Positions 1 to 7,761 of a stretch of DNA of 64,000 nt are shown here, piece by piece. Origin of the DNA: Achromobacter kerstersii (GTDB taxonomy: Bacteria; Pseudomonadota; Gammaproteobacteria; Burkholderiales; Burkholderiaceae_B); NCBI RefSeq assembly GCF_902859595.1, contig NZ_CADIJQ010000008.1, positions 248,001 to 312,000 of the forward strand, read 5' to 3'. The translations under genes were made by a program, and so were the position numbers. The notes under the pieces were generated by a model. It saw nothing but the letters and a program-made list of their open reading frames with translations. It did no database searches and was not told the origin of the DNA. How positions within the stretch are numbered: the first letter of the stretch is position 1; every line of letters starts with the position of its first letter.

Positions 1-486
1 TATACCTGCCGCGATGGCGACATCTTCCTGGGCATCGTCAACGACCGCCAGTTCCGCAAGTTCTGCGACTACATCGGCCTGGCGCCCTTGCTGGAAGACG
101 AACGCTTTGCCACCAACCGCCAGCGCCTGGAACACCGCGATGCGCTGCGCACCGCCATCGACGAAGCGCTTGCCCATCGCGCGCGCGACACCGTCTGCCA
201 CGACCTGATGCAACTGGGCGTACCCGTCGGCCCCGTCCATACGGTGCCGGAAGCGTTCGAACACGCGCACACGCGCCACCGCGGCATGCGCATCGACCGC
301 GACGGCTATCACGGCATCGGCGCGGCCACTCGCCTGTCGGACGCGCCCGTGCGCCTGCGCCGCCTGCCCCCTGCTTATGCGCAGCACACCGACGAGGTCC
401 TCCGGGAGGCCGGCCTCGGCGACACCCACATCGCGGCCCTGCGCGAACTGGGCGTCTTGCCACGCAGGCCTCCTTCGAAGCCGTAG
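1..486 (+). CDS. CoA transferase family III (CaiB/BaiF), C-terminal part
   Basis: The reading frame is open from the first base and ends at the TAG at 484-486, so only about 161 C-terminal residues are present. The visible part has the typical CaiB/BaiF tail: a conserved aspartate-rich stretch followed by LLEDERFATNRQR, a GVPVGPVHTVPEAF segment and an ending ELGVL. Family members move CoA from a CoA thioester to a carboxylate in the cytoplasm, usually as interlocked dimers. The gene lies 41 bases upstream of a Bug-type receptor, a common pairing in Bordetella and Achromobacter for organic acid use. The substrate cannot be read from this fragment, and the catalytic aspartate lies outside the window. 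Confidence 0.88.
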   Translation, partial: YTCRDGDIFLGIVNDRQFRKFCDYIGLAPLLEDERFATNRQRLEHRDALRTAIDEALAHRARDTVCHDLMQLGVPVGPVHTVPEAFEHAHTRHRGMRIDRDGYHGIGAATRLSDAPVRLRRLPPAYAQHTDEVLREAGLGDTHIAALRELGVLPRRPPSKP

Positions 487-527
487 CAACACAACCGACC
501 GCCCATAAAAAAATCCAGGAGACCACC

Positions 528-1493
528 ATGAAGACACTACGCTTGATCGCCGCGCTAGCGGCGTCCTTGCTGTTCACGCAGCCTGCGGCCGCAGCCGACA
601 GCTACCCCTCGAAACCCATACGCATCATCGTTCCCTATCAAGCCGGGCAAGGCACCGACGTGGCCGGCCGCTACCTGGGCGAGTACCTGGCCAAGGCGCT
701 AGGGCAAGCCGTCATTGTCGAAAACCGGCCCGGCGCGGGCGGCAACATCGGCGCGTCCGAAGCGGCGCGCGCCACGCCCGACGGCTACACGCTGTTGATG
801 GGCACGAACGGCACGCATGTGCTGAACCAGTACATGTACGCGTCCACCAACTTCGATCCTGAAAAAGATTTCGAACCCATCATGCTGGTCAGCTCGTTTC
901 CGATGGTGCTGCTGACCACGCCCGCGTCGTCCTACACGAGCCTTGCCGACTTGCGCGACGCCGCCAAGGCCAAGACCGACAGCGTCAACGTCGGCATGCC
1001 CAGCACCACCGCGCGGCTGGTGTTTGAACTGCTCAAGCAGCAAGGCGTGTCCAGCCTGCGCGGCATTCCCTACAAGGGCTCAGCCACCGCCACCACCGAC
1101 CTGATGGGCGGCCAGGTGCAGATCGGCATCGACACCGTCAGCGCCGCGCGCTCGTTCATCACGGGCGGCAAGCTGCGCGCGCTGGCGGTAACGTCATTGA
1201 AGGAATCGGCGCTGCTGCCCGGGGTCAAGCCCGTATCGGCCCAAGGCTTGCCAGACTTTCAGGTGATTGCGTGGAATGGCTTGTACGCCCCCAAAGGCAC
1301 GCCGCCCGCCGTCGTGCAGAAGTTGAACGCCGAACTGACAAAGATTCTGGCGCGCCCCGAAGTGCAGCAACGTCTGTTGGAGTTAGGCCATGAACCGGGC
1401 GGCGGCACGCCGGGCGAACTGGCCGCCTTTGCCCGCAGCGAACGTCTGAAGTGGCAGCCGCTGATTGTTCAGGCGGGGCTGAAAGCGGAATAG
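528..1493 (+). CDS. Bug/TctC-family tripartite tricarboxylate transporter receptor
   Basis: This 321-residue protein starts with a Sec signal peptide (KTLRLIAALAASLLFTQPAAAA, cleavage near residue 23) and continues with the family hallmark YPSKPIRIIVPYQAG and the VIVENRPGAGGNIG motif. It is a periplasmic solute receptor of the Bug/TctC family, whose members bind organic acids, amides or nicotinate-like ligands. The start ATG has an AGGAGA ribosome site. No TctA/TctB membrane components are nearby, which is usual for Bug genes. The upstream CoA-transferase suggests that the ligand is a carboxylic acid that is later activated to a CoA ester; this is inference. Confidence 0.93.
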   Translation: MKTLRLIAALAASLLFTQPAAAADSYPSKPIRIIVPYQAGQGTDVAGRYLGEYLAKALGQAVIVENRPGAGGNIGASEAARATPDGYTLLMGTNGTHVLNQYMYASTNFDPEKDFEPIMLVSSFPMVLLTTPASSYTSLADLRDAAKAKTDSVNVGMPSTTARLVFELLKQQGVSSLRGIPYKGSATATTDLMGGQVQIGIDTVSAARSFITGGKLRALAVTSLKESALLPGVKPVSAQGLPDFQVIAWNGLYAPKGTPPAVVQKLNAELTKILARPEVQQRLLELGHEPGGGTPGELAAFARSERLKWQPLIVQAGLKAE

Positions 1494-1522
1494 CGTCTTT
1501 CGCTTCACCCGGCATAGAACGA

Positions 1523-1548
1523 GCCCAGGCCTTGCGCCTGGGCTTTTT
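1523..1548 (+). terminator. Rho-independent terminator after the Bug gene
   Basis: GCCCAGGC at 1523-1530 pairs with GCCTGGGC at 1536-1543 around a 5-base loop, followed by a T run. It lies 30 bases after the stop codon of the Bug receptor. Confidence 0.85.
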
Positions 1549-1563
1549 CATGGGGCGGCGCCG

Positions 1564-1654
1564 GGCTACCGGCTCCTGGCTACTGGCTCCTCGCTCCTCG
1601 CTACTGGCTCCTCGCTCCTGGCTACTGGCTCCTCGCTACTGGCTACTGCCTACC
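1564..1654. repeat. Heptanucleotide tandem array, 13 units
   Basis: Thirteen consecutive 7-base units follow the pattern [GC]GCT[AC]CT with few deviations: GGCTCCT, GGCTACT, CGCTCCT and CGCTACT in mixed order. The first and last units, GGCTACC and GCCTACC, are degenerate. The array lies in the 285-base gap between the Bug terminator and the aldehyde dehydrogenase gene. No gene is seen here. Confidence 0.9.
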
Positions 1655-1662
1655 GCGTGACC

Positions 1663-1686
1663 GAGTTACCGAGTTACCGAGTTACC
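1663..1686. repeat. Octanucleotide tandem repeat, 3 units
   Basis: Three identical copies of GAGTTACC stand in tandem, flanked by the degenerate copies GCGTGACC and GGGTTAAC. The repeat directly follows the heptamer array. The remaining sequence up to 1778 is AT-rich (AATATATTTATTGGAG) and probably holds the promoter and ribosome site of the next gene. Confidence 0.9.
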
Positions 1687-1778
1687 GGGTTAACCCCAGC
1701 AGAATTAATACCTATAACATCAGAGAATATATTTATTGGAGACACCACCCCACCCATCCCTAATTCCGGGAGAAGACC

Positions 1779-3209
1779 ATGGCAATGCCCACCCTCAAGC
1801 ATTTCATCAACGGCCAATACGCGGAGTCCTCGGGCTCCGAGTATTTTGATTTGATCAGCCCCGTCACCGGCAAGCCGATCGCCCGCTCTCCCAACGCCAA
1901 CGATGCCGACGTTGACGCCGCCTACGCCGCCGCCCGCCACGCGTTCAAAACCTGGGGCCGCAGCACGCCCTCCGCGCGCCAGCAGGCGCTGCTGAAACTG
2001 GCCGACGCAGTCGCCGAAAACAGCAGCCGCCTGGTCGACGCCCAAAGCCGCAACACCGGCCAGCTCAAACACCTGATCGCCTCTGAAGAAGTCGCCGTGT
2101 GCGTCGACCAGATCCGCTTCTTCGCCGGCGCCGCCCGCTTCCTGGAAGGCAAGGCCACGGGCGAATACATGGAAGGCCTGACCTCCAGCATCCGCCGCGA
2201 ACCCTTGGGCGTGGTCGGGCAAGTCACGCCGTGGAACTACCCGTTGATGATGGCCGTGTGGAAGATCGCGCCGGCACTTGCGGCGGGCAACACCGTCGTG
2301 CTCAAGCCCAGCGACAGCACCCCCGAAAGCACGCTGCTGCTGGCCGAGATTGCCGCCCCCTTCTTCCCCGCCGGCGCCTTTAACGTGGTGCTGGGCAACG
2401 CCGCCACCGGCGCCAAGGTGGTGTCGCACAAGACGCCCGCGCTGGTGTCCATCACCGGCTCGGTGCGCGCCGGGCTGCAAGTGGCCGCCTCCGCCGCCGC
2501 CAACCTGACCCGCGCCCACCTTGAGCTGGGCGGCAAGGCGCCCGTCGTCATCTTCGAAGACGCCGACCTGGACCGCGCCGCGCAGCACATCGCCATGACC
2601 GGCTACTTCAACGCCGGCCAAGATTGCACCGCCGCCACCCGCGTGATCGTGGCCGAATCCGTGCATGACGCGTTCGTCTCGAAACTCGTCGCCGCCGCGC
2701 GCGACACCCGCTTTGGCGAGCCGGACGACCAAGACGCGCTCTACGGCCCGCTGAACAACGCCGCCCAACTGGAACGCGTGCAAGGCTTCATCCAGCGCCT
2801 GCCCGCCCATGCCCGCGTCGAAACCGGGGGCCGCCAAGCTGCGCGCCCCGGCTACTACTTCGAACCCACCGTCATCACCGGCCTGCAACAGCAAGACGAA
2901 GCCATCCAGACGGAAGTCTTCGGCCCGGTCATCACCGTGCAGAAGTTCAAAGACGAACAAGACGCCATCAGCAAAGCCAACGACGTGGAATACGGCCTGG
3001 CCTCCAGCGTCTGGACGCGCGACCACGGCCGCGCCCAACGCCTGTCGCGCGAGCTGGACTTCGGCACCGTGTGGATCAACACCCACATCCCGCTGGTCGC
3101 GGAAGCGCCGCATGGCGGGTTCAAGCGCAGCGGCTACGGCAAGGACTTGTCCGCCTATGGCTTCGAGGAATACACGCGCGTGAAGCACGTGATGAGCGCT
3201 CACGACTAA
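1779..3209 (+). CDS. NAD-dependent aldehyde dehydrogenase, aminobutyraldehyde type
   Basis: This 476-residue aldehyde dehydrogenase has the usual length and order of motifs: Rossmann segment with VTPWNYPLMMAVWKIAPAL, catalytic glutamate in LELGGKAP near residue 249, nucleophilic cysteine in NAGQDCTAATR near residue 283, and EVFGPV near residue 385. The GQDCTAA context resembles gamma-aminobutyraldehyde dehydrogenases (PatD/YdcW) more than betaine or fatty aldehyde types. It would oxidise an amino-aldehyde to the acid with NAD+. The amine-oxidase-like FAD protein at 6211 could generate such an aldehyde, although it carries an export signal. Start ATG chosen for the upstream GGGAGAAGACC. Exact substrate uncertain. 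Confidence 0.9.
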   Translation: MAMPTLKHFINGQYAESSGSEYFDLISPVTGKPIARSPNANDADVDAAYAAARHAFKTWGRSTPSARQQALLKLADAVAENSSRLVDAQSRNTGQLKHLIASEEVAVCVDQIRFFAGAARFLEGKATGEYMEGLTSSIRREPLGVVGQVTPWNYPLMMAVWKIAPALAAGNTVVLKPSDSTPESTLLLAEIAAPFFPAGAFNVVLGNAATGAKVVSHKTPALVSITGSVRAGLQVAASAAANLTRAHLELGGKAPVVIFEDADLDRAAQHIAMTGYFNAGQDCTAATRVIVAESVHDAFVSKLVAAARDTRFGEPDDQDALYGPLNNAAQLERVQGFIQRLPAHARVETGGRQAARPGYYFEPTVITGLQQQDEAIQTEVFGPVITVQKFKDEQDAISKANDVEYGLASSVWTRDHGRAQRLSRELDFGTVWINTHIPLVAEAPHGGFKRSGYGKDLSAYGFEEYTRVKHVMSAHD

Positions 3210-3218
3210 GGACCGGCC

Positions 3219-4004
3219 ATGACATCCATCCACACGCAAGCCGATCGCACGCGCGAGCTCGTCACTCGCGCGCACCATGAACTTTTCAACCTGCACAACA
3301 CGGGTGCGCTGGAACGCCTGTTCTCGCCGGCCTTCATCGAACACTCCGCGCTGGTCAAGGACGGCATCGACGGCTTGTTCAAGCTGCTGCACGACCACCC
3401 CGCCATTCAGTACGACGCGCATCGCGTCCTGGTGGATGGCGATCTCGTCGCCTTGCACGGCCGCTACACCGGTCTGGACGCCGAGCCCTTGGTGGGCTTC
3501 GACATCTACCGCGTGGCCGACGGCTTGATCGTCGAACACTGGGACGGGCTGGTGCCCGAAGCCGCACCCAACGCCAGCGGCCGCACGCAGCTGGACGGCC
3601 CGACGGAACCCCGTACGGGCCAAGACACCGACGCCAACCGCGCCCTGGTCACGGCCTTCTTCAAGCGCGCGCTGATTGAAGGCGACTACACCGCATTCAG
3701 CGACTACGGCAACGGCGAAGGCTTCCATCAACACAGCCCGGATATCGCCGACGGCACAACGGCCGTCATCGACTTTCTGAACCAGCTGCGCAAAGACGGC
3801 CAGGAACTGAAGTACAGCCGCACCCACCGCAGCGTGGCCGAAGGCGATTTCGTGCTGACGCATTCGGAAGGCAGCATCGCCGGCACGCGCCACGCGTACT
3901 TCGAACTGTGGCGCGTCCAAGACGGCAAGGTCGCTGAACTCTGGGACGCCATCATGCCGGTGCCGGACGACCGGCAGGCGGCGCACGCTCACGGCATCTT
4001 CTGA
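3219..4004 (+). CDS. SnoaL-like/NTF2-fold protein with two domains
   Basis: This 261-residue protein contains two copies of an NTF2/SnoaL-like fold of about 120 residues each. Both copies share the pattern of an N-terminal helix, a F..IEH or F.QHSPDI segment and a late FD/FELWRV-DG-I/VAE-WD motif (residues near 88-110 and 225-245). SnoaL-like proteins are cytoplasmic and often act as small cyclases, dehydratases or isomerases, but many have no known reaction. It starts 9 bases after the aldehyde dehydrogenase stop with a GGA-rich leader, so it is in the same operon. A role on an intermediate of that pathway is inference. Confidence 0.8.
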   Translation: MTSIHTQADRTRELVTRAHHELFNLHNTGALERLFSPAFIEHSALVKDGIDGLFKLLHDHPAIQYDAHRVLVDGDLVALHGRYTGLDAEPLVGFDIYRVADGLIVEHWDGLVPEAAPNASGRTQLDGPTEPRTGQDTDANRALVTAFFKRALIEGDYTAFSDYGNGEGFHQHSPDIADGTTAVIDFLNQLRKDGQELKYSRTHRSVAEGDFVLTHSEGSIAGTRHAYFELWRVQDGKVAELWDAIMPVPDDRQAAHAHGIF

Positions 4005-4055
4005 CGGCGCCCATGGCATGATGCACGTTTCTCTTTTCCGCCCCGGAGTCCGCCC

Positions 4056-4829
4056 ATGACCGCCCACGCCATCGTCTATGCCCCCATCGGCCAAGGCACG
4101 CGCTCGGATCAGGTTGTTGAACGGCTCAGCAACGCCATCGTTGCGGGGCTGCTTCATGCCGACGAGCAACTGCCCAACGAGAACGAGCTGTCGCGCCTGA
4201 TGGGGGTGTCGCCCGTGACCGTACGCGAAGCCTTGAACACGCTGCGTGCGCGGCAACTGATCGACACCCGGCGCGGGCGCAACGGCGGCAGCTTTGTCTG
4301 CCCCGTGCCGGCGGACATGCTGCGTGACCGCCATCCGCTGCGCCTGGCCACTTCGGGCGATCTGGCTGATCTGGGCGAATTGCATTGCGCCCTGATCAGC
4401 CACAGCGCAAGGCTTGCCTCGCAGCGGTCCACACCGGATGAGCACCAGCGGCTGGCGCAGCAGATCGACCTGTTCGAAGCAGCGGCTGACCCGCAAGCGC
4501 GCGCGCAGGCCGACATGCGCTGCCTGCTGATGCTGGCCAGCCATGCGCAGTCGGCCCGGCTGGCGAACCAGGAACTGGAAGTGCAGGCGGAATGGGCGCC
4601 GCTTGCGGCATCGCTGTATCAAGACGACTCGCTGCATGCCGACGCTGTGGCGGCGTACCGGCGCTTGCAAGAGGCGTTGACCCAAGGCGACGAAGCCGCC
4701 AGCGGTGAACGGGCGCAAGACATGATCGGCGCAATGACGGATTGCCTGCTGGAACACAAACTGCGGCTGGATGCGCTGGGGGGTCAACCGACCCCCCAGC
4801 CGACAGCAAGCCCGCCACCAACCCGCTGA
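4056..4829 (+). CDS. GntR/FadR-type transcriptional regulator
   Basis: The 257-residue protein has an N-terminal winged helix (about residues 10-80) with the GntR signature NELSRLMGVSPVTVREAL and wing RRGRNGGSFV. An all-helical FCD-like ligand domain follows (residues 95-235). FCD regulators bind small carboxylates, amino acids or amine-derived metabolites and usually repress the adjacent catabolic operon. It lies in line with the aldehyde dehydrogenase and SnoaL genes, 51 bases downstream, so it probably regulates this cluster. The ribosome site GGAGTC precedes the ATG. The last coding codons contain a perfect 11-bp GC-rich inverted repeat at 4775-4800. Confidence 0.88.
   Translation: MTAHAIVYAPIGQGTRSDQVVERLSNAIVAGLLHADEQLPNENELSRLMGVSPVTVREALNTLRARQLIDTRRGRNGGSFVCPVPADMLRDRHPLRLATSGDLADLGELHCALISHSARLASQRSTPDEHQRLAQQIDLFEAAADPQARAQADMRCLLMLASHAQSARLANQELEVQAEWAPLAASLYQDDSLHADAVAAYRRLQEALTQGDEAASGERAQDMIGAMTDCLLEHKLRLDALGGQPTPQPTASPPPTR
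4775..4800 (+). other. Perfect 11-bp inverted repeat at the 3' end of the GntR gene
   Basis: GCTGGGGGGTC at 4775-4785 pairs with GACCCCCCAGC at 4790-4800 around an AACC loop, inside the coding sequence. It has no T run, so it is not a standard terminator. A second hairpin, GGCTGCTG-AAAA-CAGCAGCC at 4898-4917, lies just before the next gene. Together they could slow transcription or stabilise the processed upstream mRNA. Confidence 0.5.
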
Positions 4830-4942
4830 CAACAGTGACTGACAACGCCCGCTGAACAAGACGGCTGGAAAAAGCCGCTGGGTAGGCTGCTGAAACAGGC
4901 TGCTGAAAACAGCAGCCCCCCCAGGCACAGAGGAGACGGCAG

Positions 4943-5713
4943 ATGAACGAAGACGCAAACATCGATCGCGCCAACGGCATTCTGGAATGCGTCTTGAACG
5001 ATGCGCAGAACACCGCAAGCGCACTGGCGGACGCCACGGCCCAGATTTTTTCGGACCAAACGCCGGCCCCGGACAGCGGCCTGCGGCTGTCGGCCGAACA
5101 GCGGCGCGCGTTGCAGACCCACATCCAGGTGGCGCTGCGCCTGAACCCCTGGTGCAACGGCGCGGGCTTTGCCAGCTATGCCGCGCCCGAAGGCCCCGAA
5201 GACGGCTATTGGACGCTGGAGTGGTGGCACCAAGAGGGGCGATCCTTGCAGCAAGCGCAGCTGGAACGCAATCAGGAAACGCGCCGCCGGCTGGACTTCC
5301 GTGCCTTCGCCTGGTTCGATGAGCCCGCCCGCCGCCACCGCCCCATCATTGAAGGCCCGTATGTGGACTACATCTGCAACGGCGCCTACACCATCACCGC
5401 TGCGCATCCGGTGCTGGTCGGCGATGCGTTCGCCGGTGTGGCGGCCGTAGACGTACTGGTCTCCACCCTGGACCGCATGCTGCTGCCCGCCTTGCGCAAC
5501 ATCGGCACGCCGGCGCTCGTTCTGAACGCAGACTCACGCGTCGTGACCTCTACCGCGCGCGGTGTCCGCCCCGGCACCCTGTGGCAAGCCAAAGACGGCG
5601 ACCGCCTGATTGGCGCTCCCAACGCGCTGCGCCTGGCCGTACTGCCAACGCCGCCGTCCCGCACGCCGCGCGGCCATCCCGCCAGCGCGCATCCGCTGCG
5701 CCACCCCGGCTGA
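4943..5713 (+). CDS. Soluble Cache/PDC sensor-domain protein
   Basis: This 256-residue protein resembles the PDC (double Cache) ligand-binding fold normally found outside the membrane in chemoreceptors and histidine kinases. Indicators are a helical start, a central W...FDEPARR segment, the motif GPYVDYICNGAYTITAAHPV near residues 136-155 and a following GVAAVDVLVSTLD. There is no signal peptide or membrane segment and no output domain, so it appears cytoplasmic and stand-alone. It starts with a strong AGGAGA ribosome site and lies 113 bases after the GntR gene. Some Cache domains bind amines, which fits the neighbours, but the ligand is inference. Confidence 0.7.
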   Translation: MNEDANIDRANGILECVLNDAQNTASALADATAQIFSDQTPAPDSGLRLSAEQRRALQTHIQVALRLNPWCNGAGFASYAAPEGPEDGYWTLEWWHQEGRSLQQAQLERNQETRRRLDFRAFAWFDEPARRHRPIIEGPYVDYICNGAYTITAAHPVLVGDAFAGVAAVDVLVSTLDRMLLPALRNIGTPALVLNADSRVVTSTARGVRPGTLWQAKDGDRLIGAPNALRLAVLPTPPSRTPRGHPASAHPLRHPG

Positions 5714-5807
5714 CGCGCCGGGGCCACGCCCCACTCCCCTTGACTTCGTACGCTCCGCGCCCTTGCTGGCGCGGCCGGCGCACATCTTTTGCAAACTGGA
5801 GAACCCC

Positions 5808-6179
5808 ATGAAGTGGTATCTGCAAGCCCTGAAACACTACGCCGTCTTCAACGGCCGCGCGTCGCGCAAGGAGTACTGGATCTTCGTGCTGATTCAAATC
5901 CTGGCCGTGCTGGCGATTTCCGCCGCCGAACGCGCGGCCGCCGTCGCCAACCCCGAGATTCTGTTCGGCTGGTACACCGCGGGCTTTCTGCTGCTGACCT
6001 TGCTGCCCGCGCTGGCCGTCACGATCCGCCGCTTGCACGACACCGGCCGCAGCGGCTGGTGGGGCTTGCTGCACGCCGTGCCTGTCGCCGGCACGCTGCT
6101 CTTGCAGGCATTCATGCTGCCCGCCAGCGCGCGCGGACGAAACCGCTACGGCCCTGCCCCCGCGCCGGTGATGGCGTAA
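5808..6179 (+). CDS. DUF805 small membrane protein
   Basis: The protein of 123 residues begins MKWYLQALKHYAVFNGRASRKEYW, the characteristic DUF805 opening (F.GRASR.EYW), followed by three to four hydrophobic segments and the conserved RRLHDTGRSGWW motif. DUF805 proteins are inner-membrane proteins of unknown function. The ATG at 5808 was preferred over upstream in-frame starts because the family always begins at this point and it is preceded by ACTGGAGAACCCC. It probably belongs to the same transcription unit as its neighbours, since no terminator is seen on either side. Confidence 0.88.
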   Translation: MKWYLQALKHYAVFNGRASRKEYWIFVLIQILAVLAISAAERAAAVANPEILFGWYTAGFLLLTLLPALAVTIRRLHDTGRSGWWGLLHAVPVAGTLLLQAFMLPASARGRNRYGPAPAPVMA

Positions 6180-6210
6180 GCCGAAAGCCCTTGAATCCAG
6201 GACCTTAGAC

Positions 6211-7761
6211 ATGACACTGAACCGACGCGATTTCATCCTCAAAACCGCGGTTGCGACCACCGCGGCAAGCGCCGTGGGTGCGCTGGGCCTATGGCCCAAG
6301 CATTCCGCCGCACTGACCTTGGCGCCCGCGGGCGTTTCGCCCTCGGCCTCGATGCTGCCGCCATCAGAACTGCTGCAAGACGCACGCAAGGTGCCCACGC
6401 GGCTGGGCATCGACCCCCGCATCTGGAACTGGCGCAGCGACGCCAGCGCGTCCGATCCCATGCCCGCCAACTACTACGAAGCATCGTTGTCGGACTGGCC
6501 CGCCTTCGGCGGCTTGCCGGGCGACCTGCATTGCGAAGTTGTCGTCATCGGTGGCGGCCTGCTTGGCGCATCCACGGCGTTGCACCTGGCCGAAGCGGGG
6601 GTGGATGTCGTGCTGATCGAAAAAGACCACATCGGCTCGGGCGCGTCCGGCCGCAACGGTGGCCAGATGACGCCGGGGCTGGCGCGTTGGGAAGCCGGCA
6701 CCATGCTGGAAAACCTGTCGCCCGATGAAGCCCAGCGGCTGTGGCGCTTTGCCTCGGCCGAAGCCATGGAAACCGTGGACGGTTTGCGCCACCGCCACGG
6801 CTTCGATTGCGACCGCCAATACGGCCACATCACGGCAGCGGTGCACGCAGGCCACATGGGCGCGCTGGTCGACAACGCCGATGCGCGCCGCCGCCTGGGC
6901 GATGACAGCGTCAAGATCATTGGCCGCCATCAGTTGAACGAGCAGCACGTGAAGTCCGACATCTACTTCGGCGCCGCCATCGACAGCGGCGGCGGCCAGG
7001 TGCAGCCGCTGGCCTTGCTGCGCGGCCTGATTCACGCCTTCGTCAAACTGGGCGGCAGGGTGTATGACGGCACGGCCGCGCAAGCCATCGAAGAATCACC
7101 GGGCAGCACGCTGGTGAAGACGGCGCAGGGCGCGCTCAAGGCCACCAAGGCCGTGGTCTTGGCCGTGCACAGCGCCACGTTCCAGTTCATGCCGGGCAGC
7201 GCCACCACCGTGCCATTCTTCACCTATGTGGCCGTCACGCCGCCGCTGGGCAATACGCTGGACGCGCTCATCCCATCCGGCCTGCCGGTCTACGACACGC
7301 AACTGCAAATCGATTACTACCGCCCCGTGCGCGACAACCGCCTGCTGTTTGGCGGGCAAGGCACGGGCAACTCGTGGTCACCGCGTGACGTCAACAACTA
7401 CCTGCTCGACCGCATCAAGACCGTGTTCCCGCAACTGGAAAATCCCGAGCTGGAATATTCCTGGAGCGGCATCAGCGACCTGACCTTGAACGGCGCAACC
7501 GACAGCCGCAAAAGCGCGGGCGACGTGCCGGTGTACATGGTGCACGGCTGGAGCGGGCACGGCGTGGCGCAGACGGTGCGCATTGGCCGCGCCATCAGCG
7601 ACGACCTGACCGGCCGCAACAATGACTACGCCATGCTGACGCGCTTTGATCACGCCGGCATTCCGCTGGGCCGTCATCTGTCGCCCGTTGCGATTCCGCT
7701 GATCAAGGGCGCGCTGGGCGTCAGGGGCTTGATCAACCCCGCCGACATGGTGTCGTTCTAA
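6211..7761 (+). CDS. Tat-exported FAD-dependent amine oxidase-like oxidoreductase
   Basis: The 516-residue protein belongs to the DAO/glycine-oxidase-like FAD family and resembles gamma-glutamylputrescine oxidases (PuuB). It has the dinucleotide motif VVVIGGGLLGASTALHLAEAG near residues 110-130 and the flavin contact GSGASGRNGGQMTPG. The C-terminal YSWSGISDLT and HGWSGHGV motifs are typical of the group. Unlike PuuB it opens with a twin-arginine signal (NRRDFILK, then a hydrophobic stretch to about residue 35), so export in folded, cofactor-loaded form is predicted. A periplasmic amine oxidase would give an aldehyde for the dehydrogenase at 1779. Its stop overlaps the convergent MFS gene by 4 bases. 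Confidence 0.85.
   Translation: MTLNRRDFILKTAVATTAASAVGALGLWPKHSAALTLAPAGVSPSASMLPPSELLQDARKVPTRLGIDPRIWNWRSDASASDPMPANYYEASLSDWPAFGGLPGDLHCEVVVIGGGLLGASTALHLAEAGVDVVLIEKDHIGSGASGRNGGQMTPGLARWEAGTMLENLSPDEAQRLWRFASAEAMETVDGLRHRHGFDCDRQYGHITAAVHAGHMGALVDNADARRRLGDDSVKIIGRHQLNEQHVKSDIYFGAAIDSGGGQVQPLALLRGLIHAFVKLGGRVYDGTAAQAIEESPGSTLVKTAQGALKATKAVVLAVHSATFQFMPGSATTVPFFTYVAVTPPLGNTLDALIPSGLPVYDTQLQIDYYRPVRDNRLLFGGQGTGNSWSPRDVNNYLLDRIKTVFPQLENPELEYSWSGISDLTLNGATDSRKSAGDVPVYMVHGWSGHGVAQTVRIGRAISDDLTGRNNDYAMLTRFDHAGIPLGRHLSPVAIPLIKGALGVRGLINPADMVSF

Noticed and set aside
1674..5024. Very long open frame of 1116 codons on the minus strand
   Set aside because: It lies opposite three well-supported genes and is a GC-bias shadow with no family motifs.
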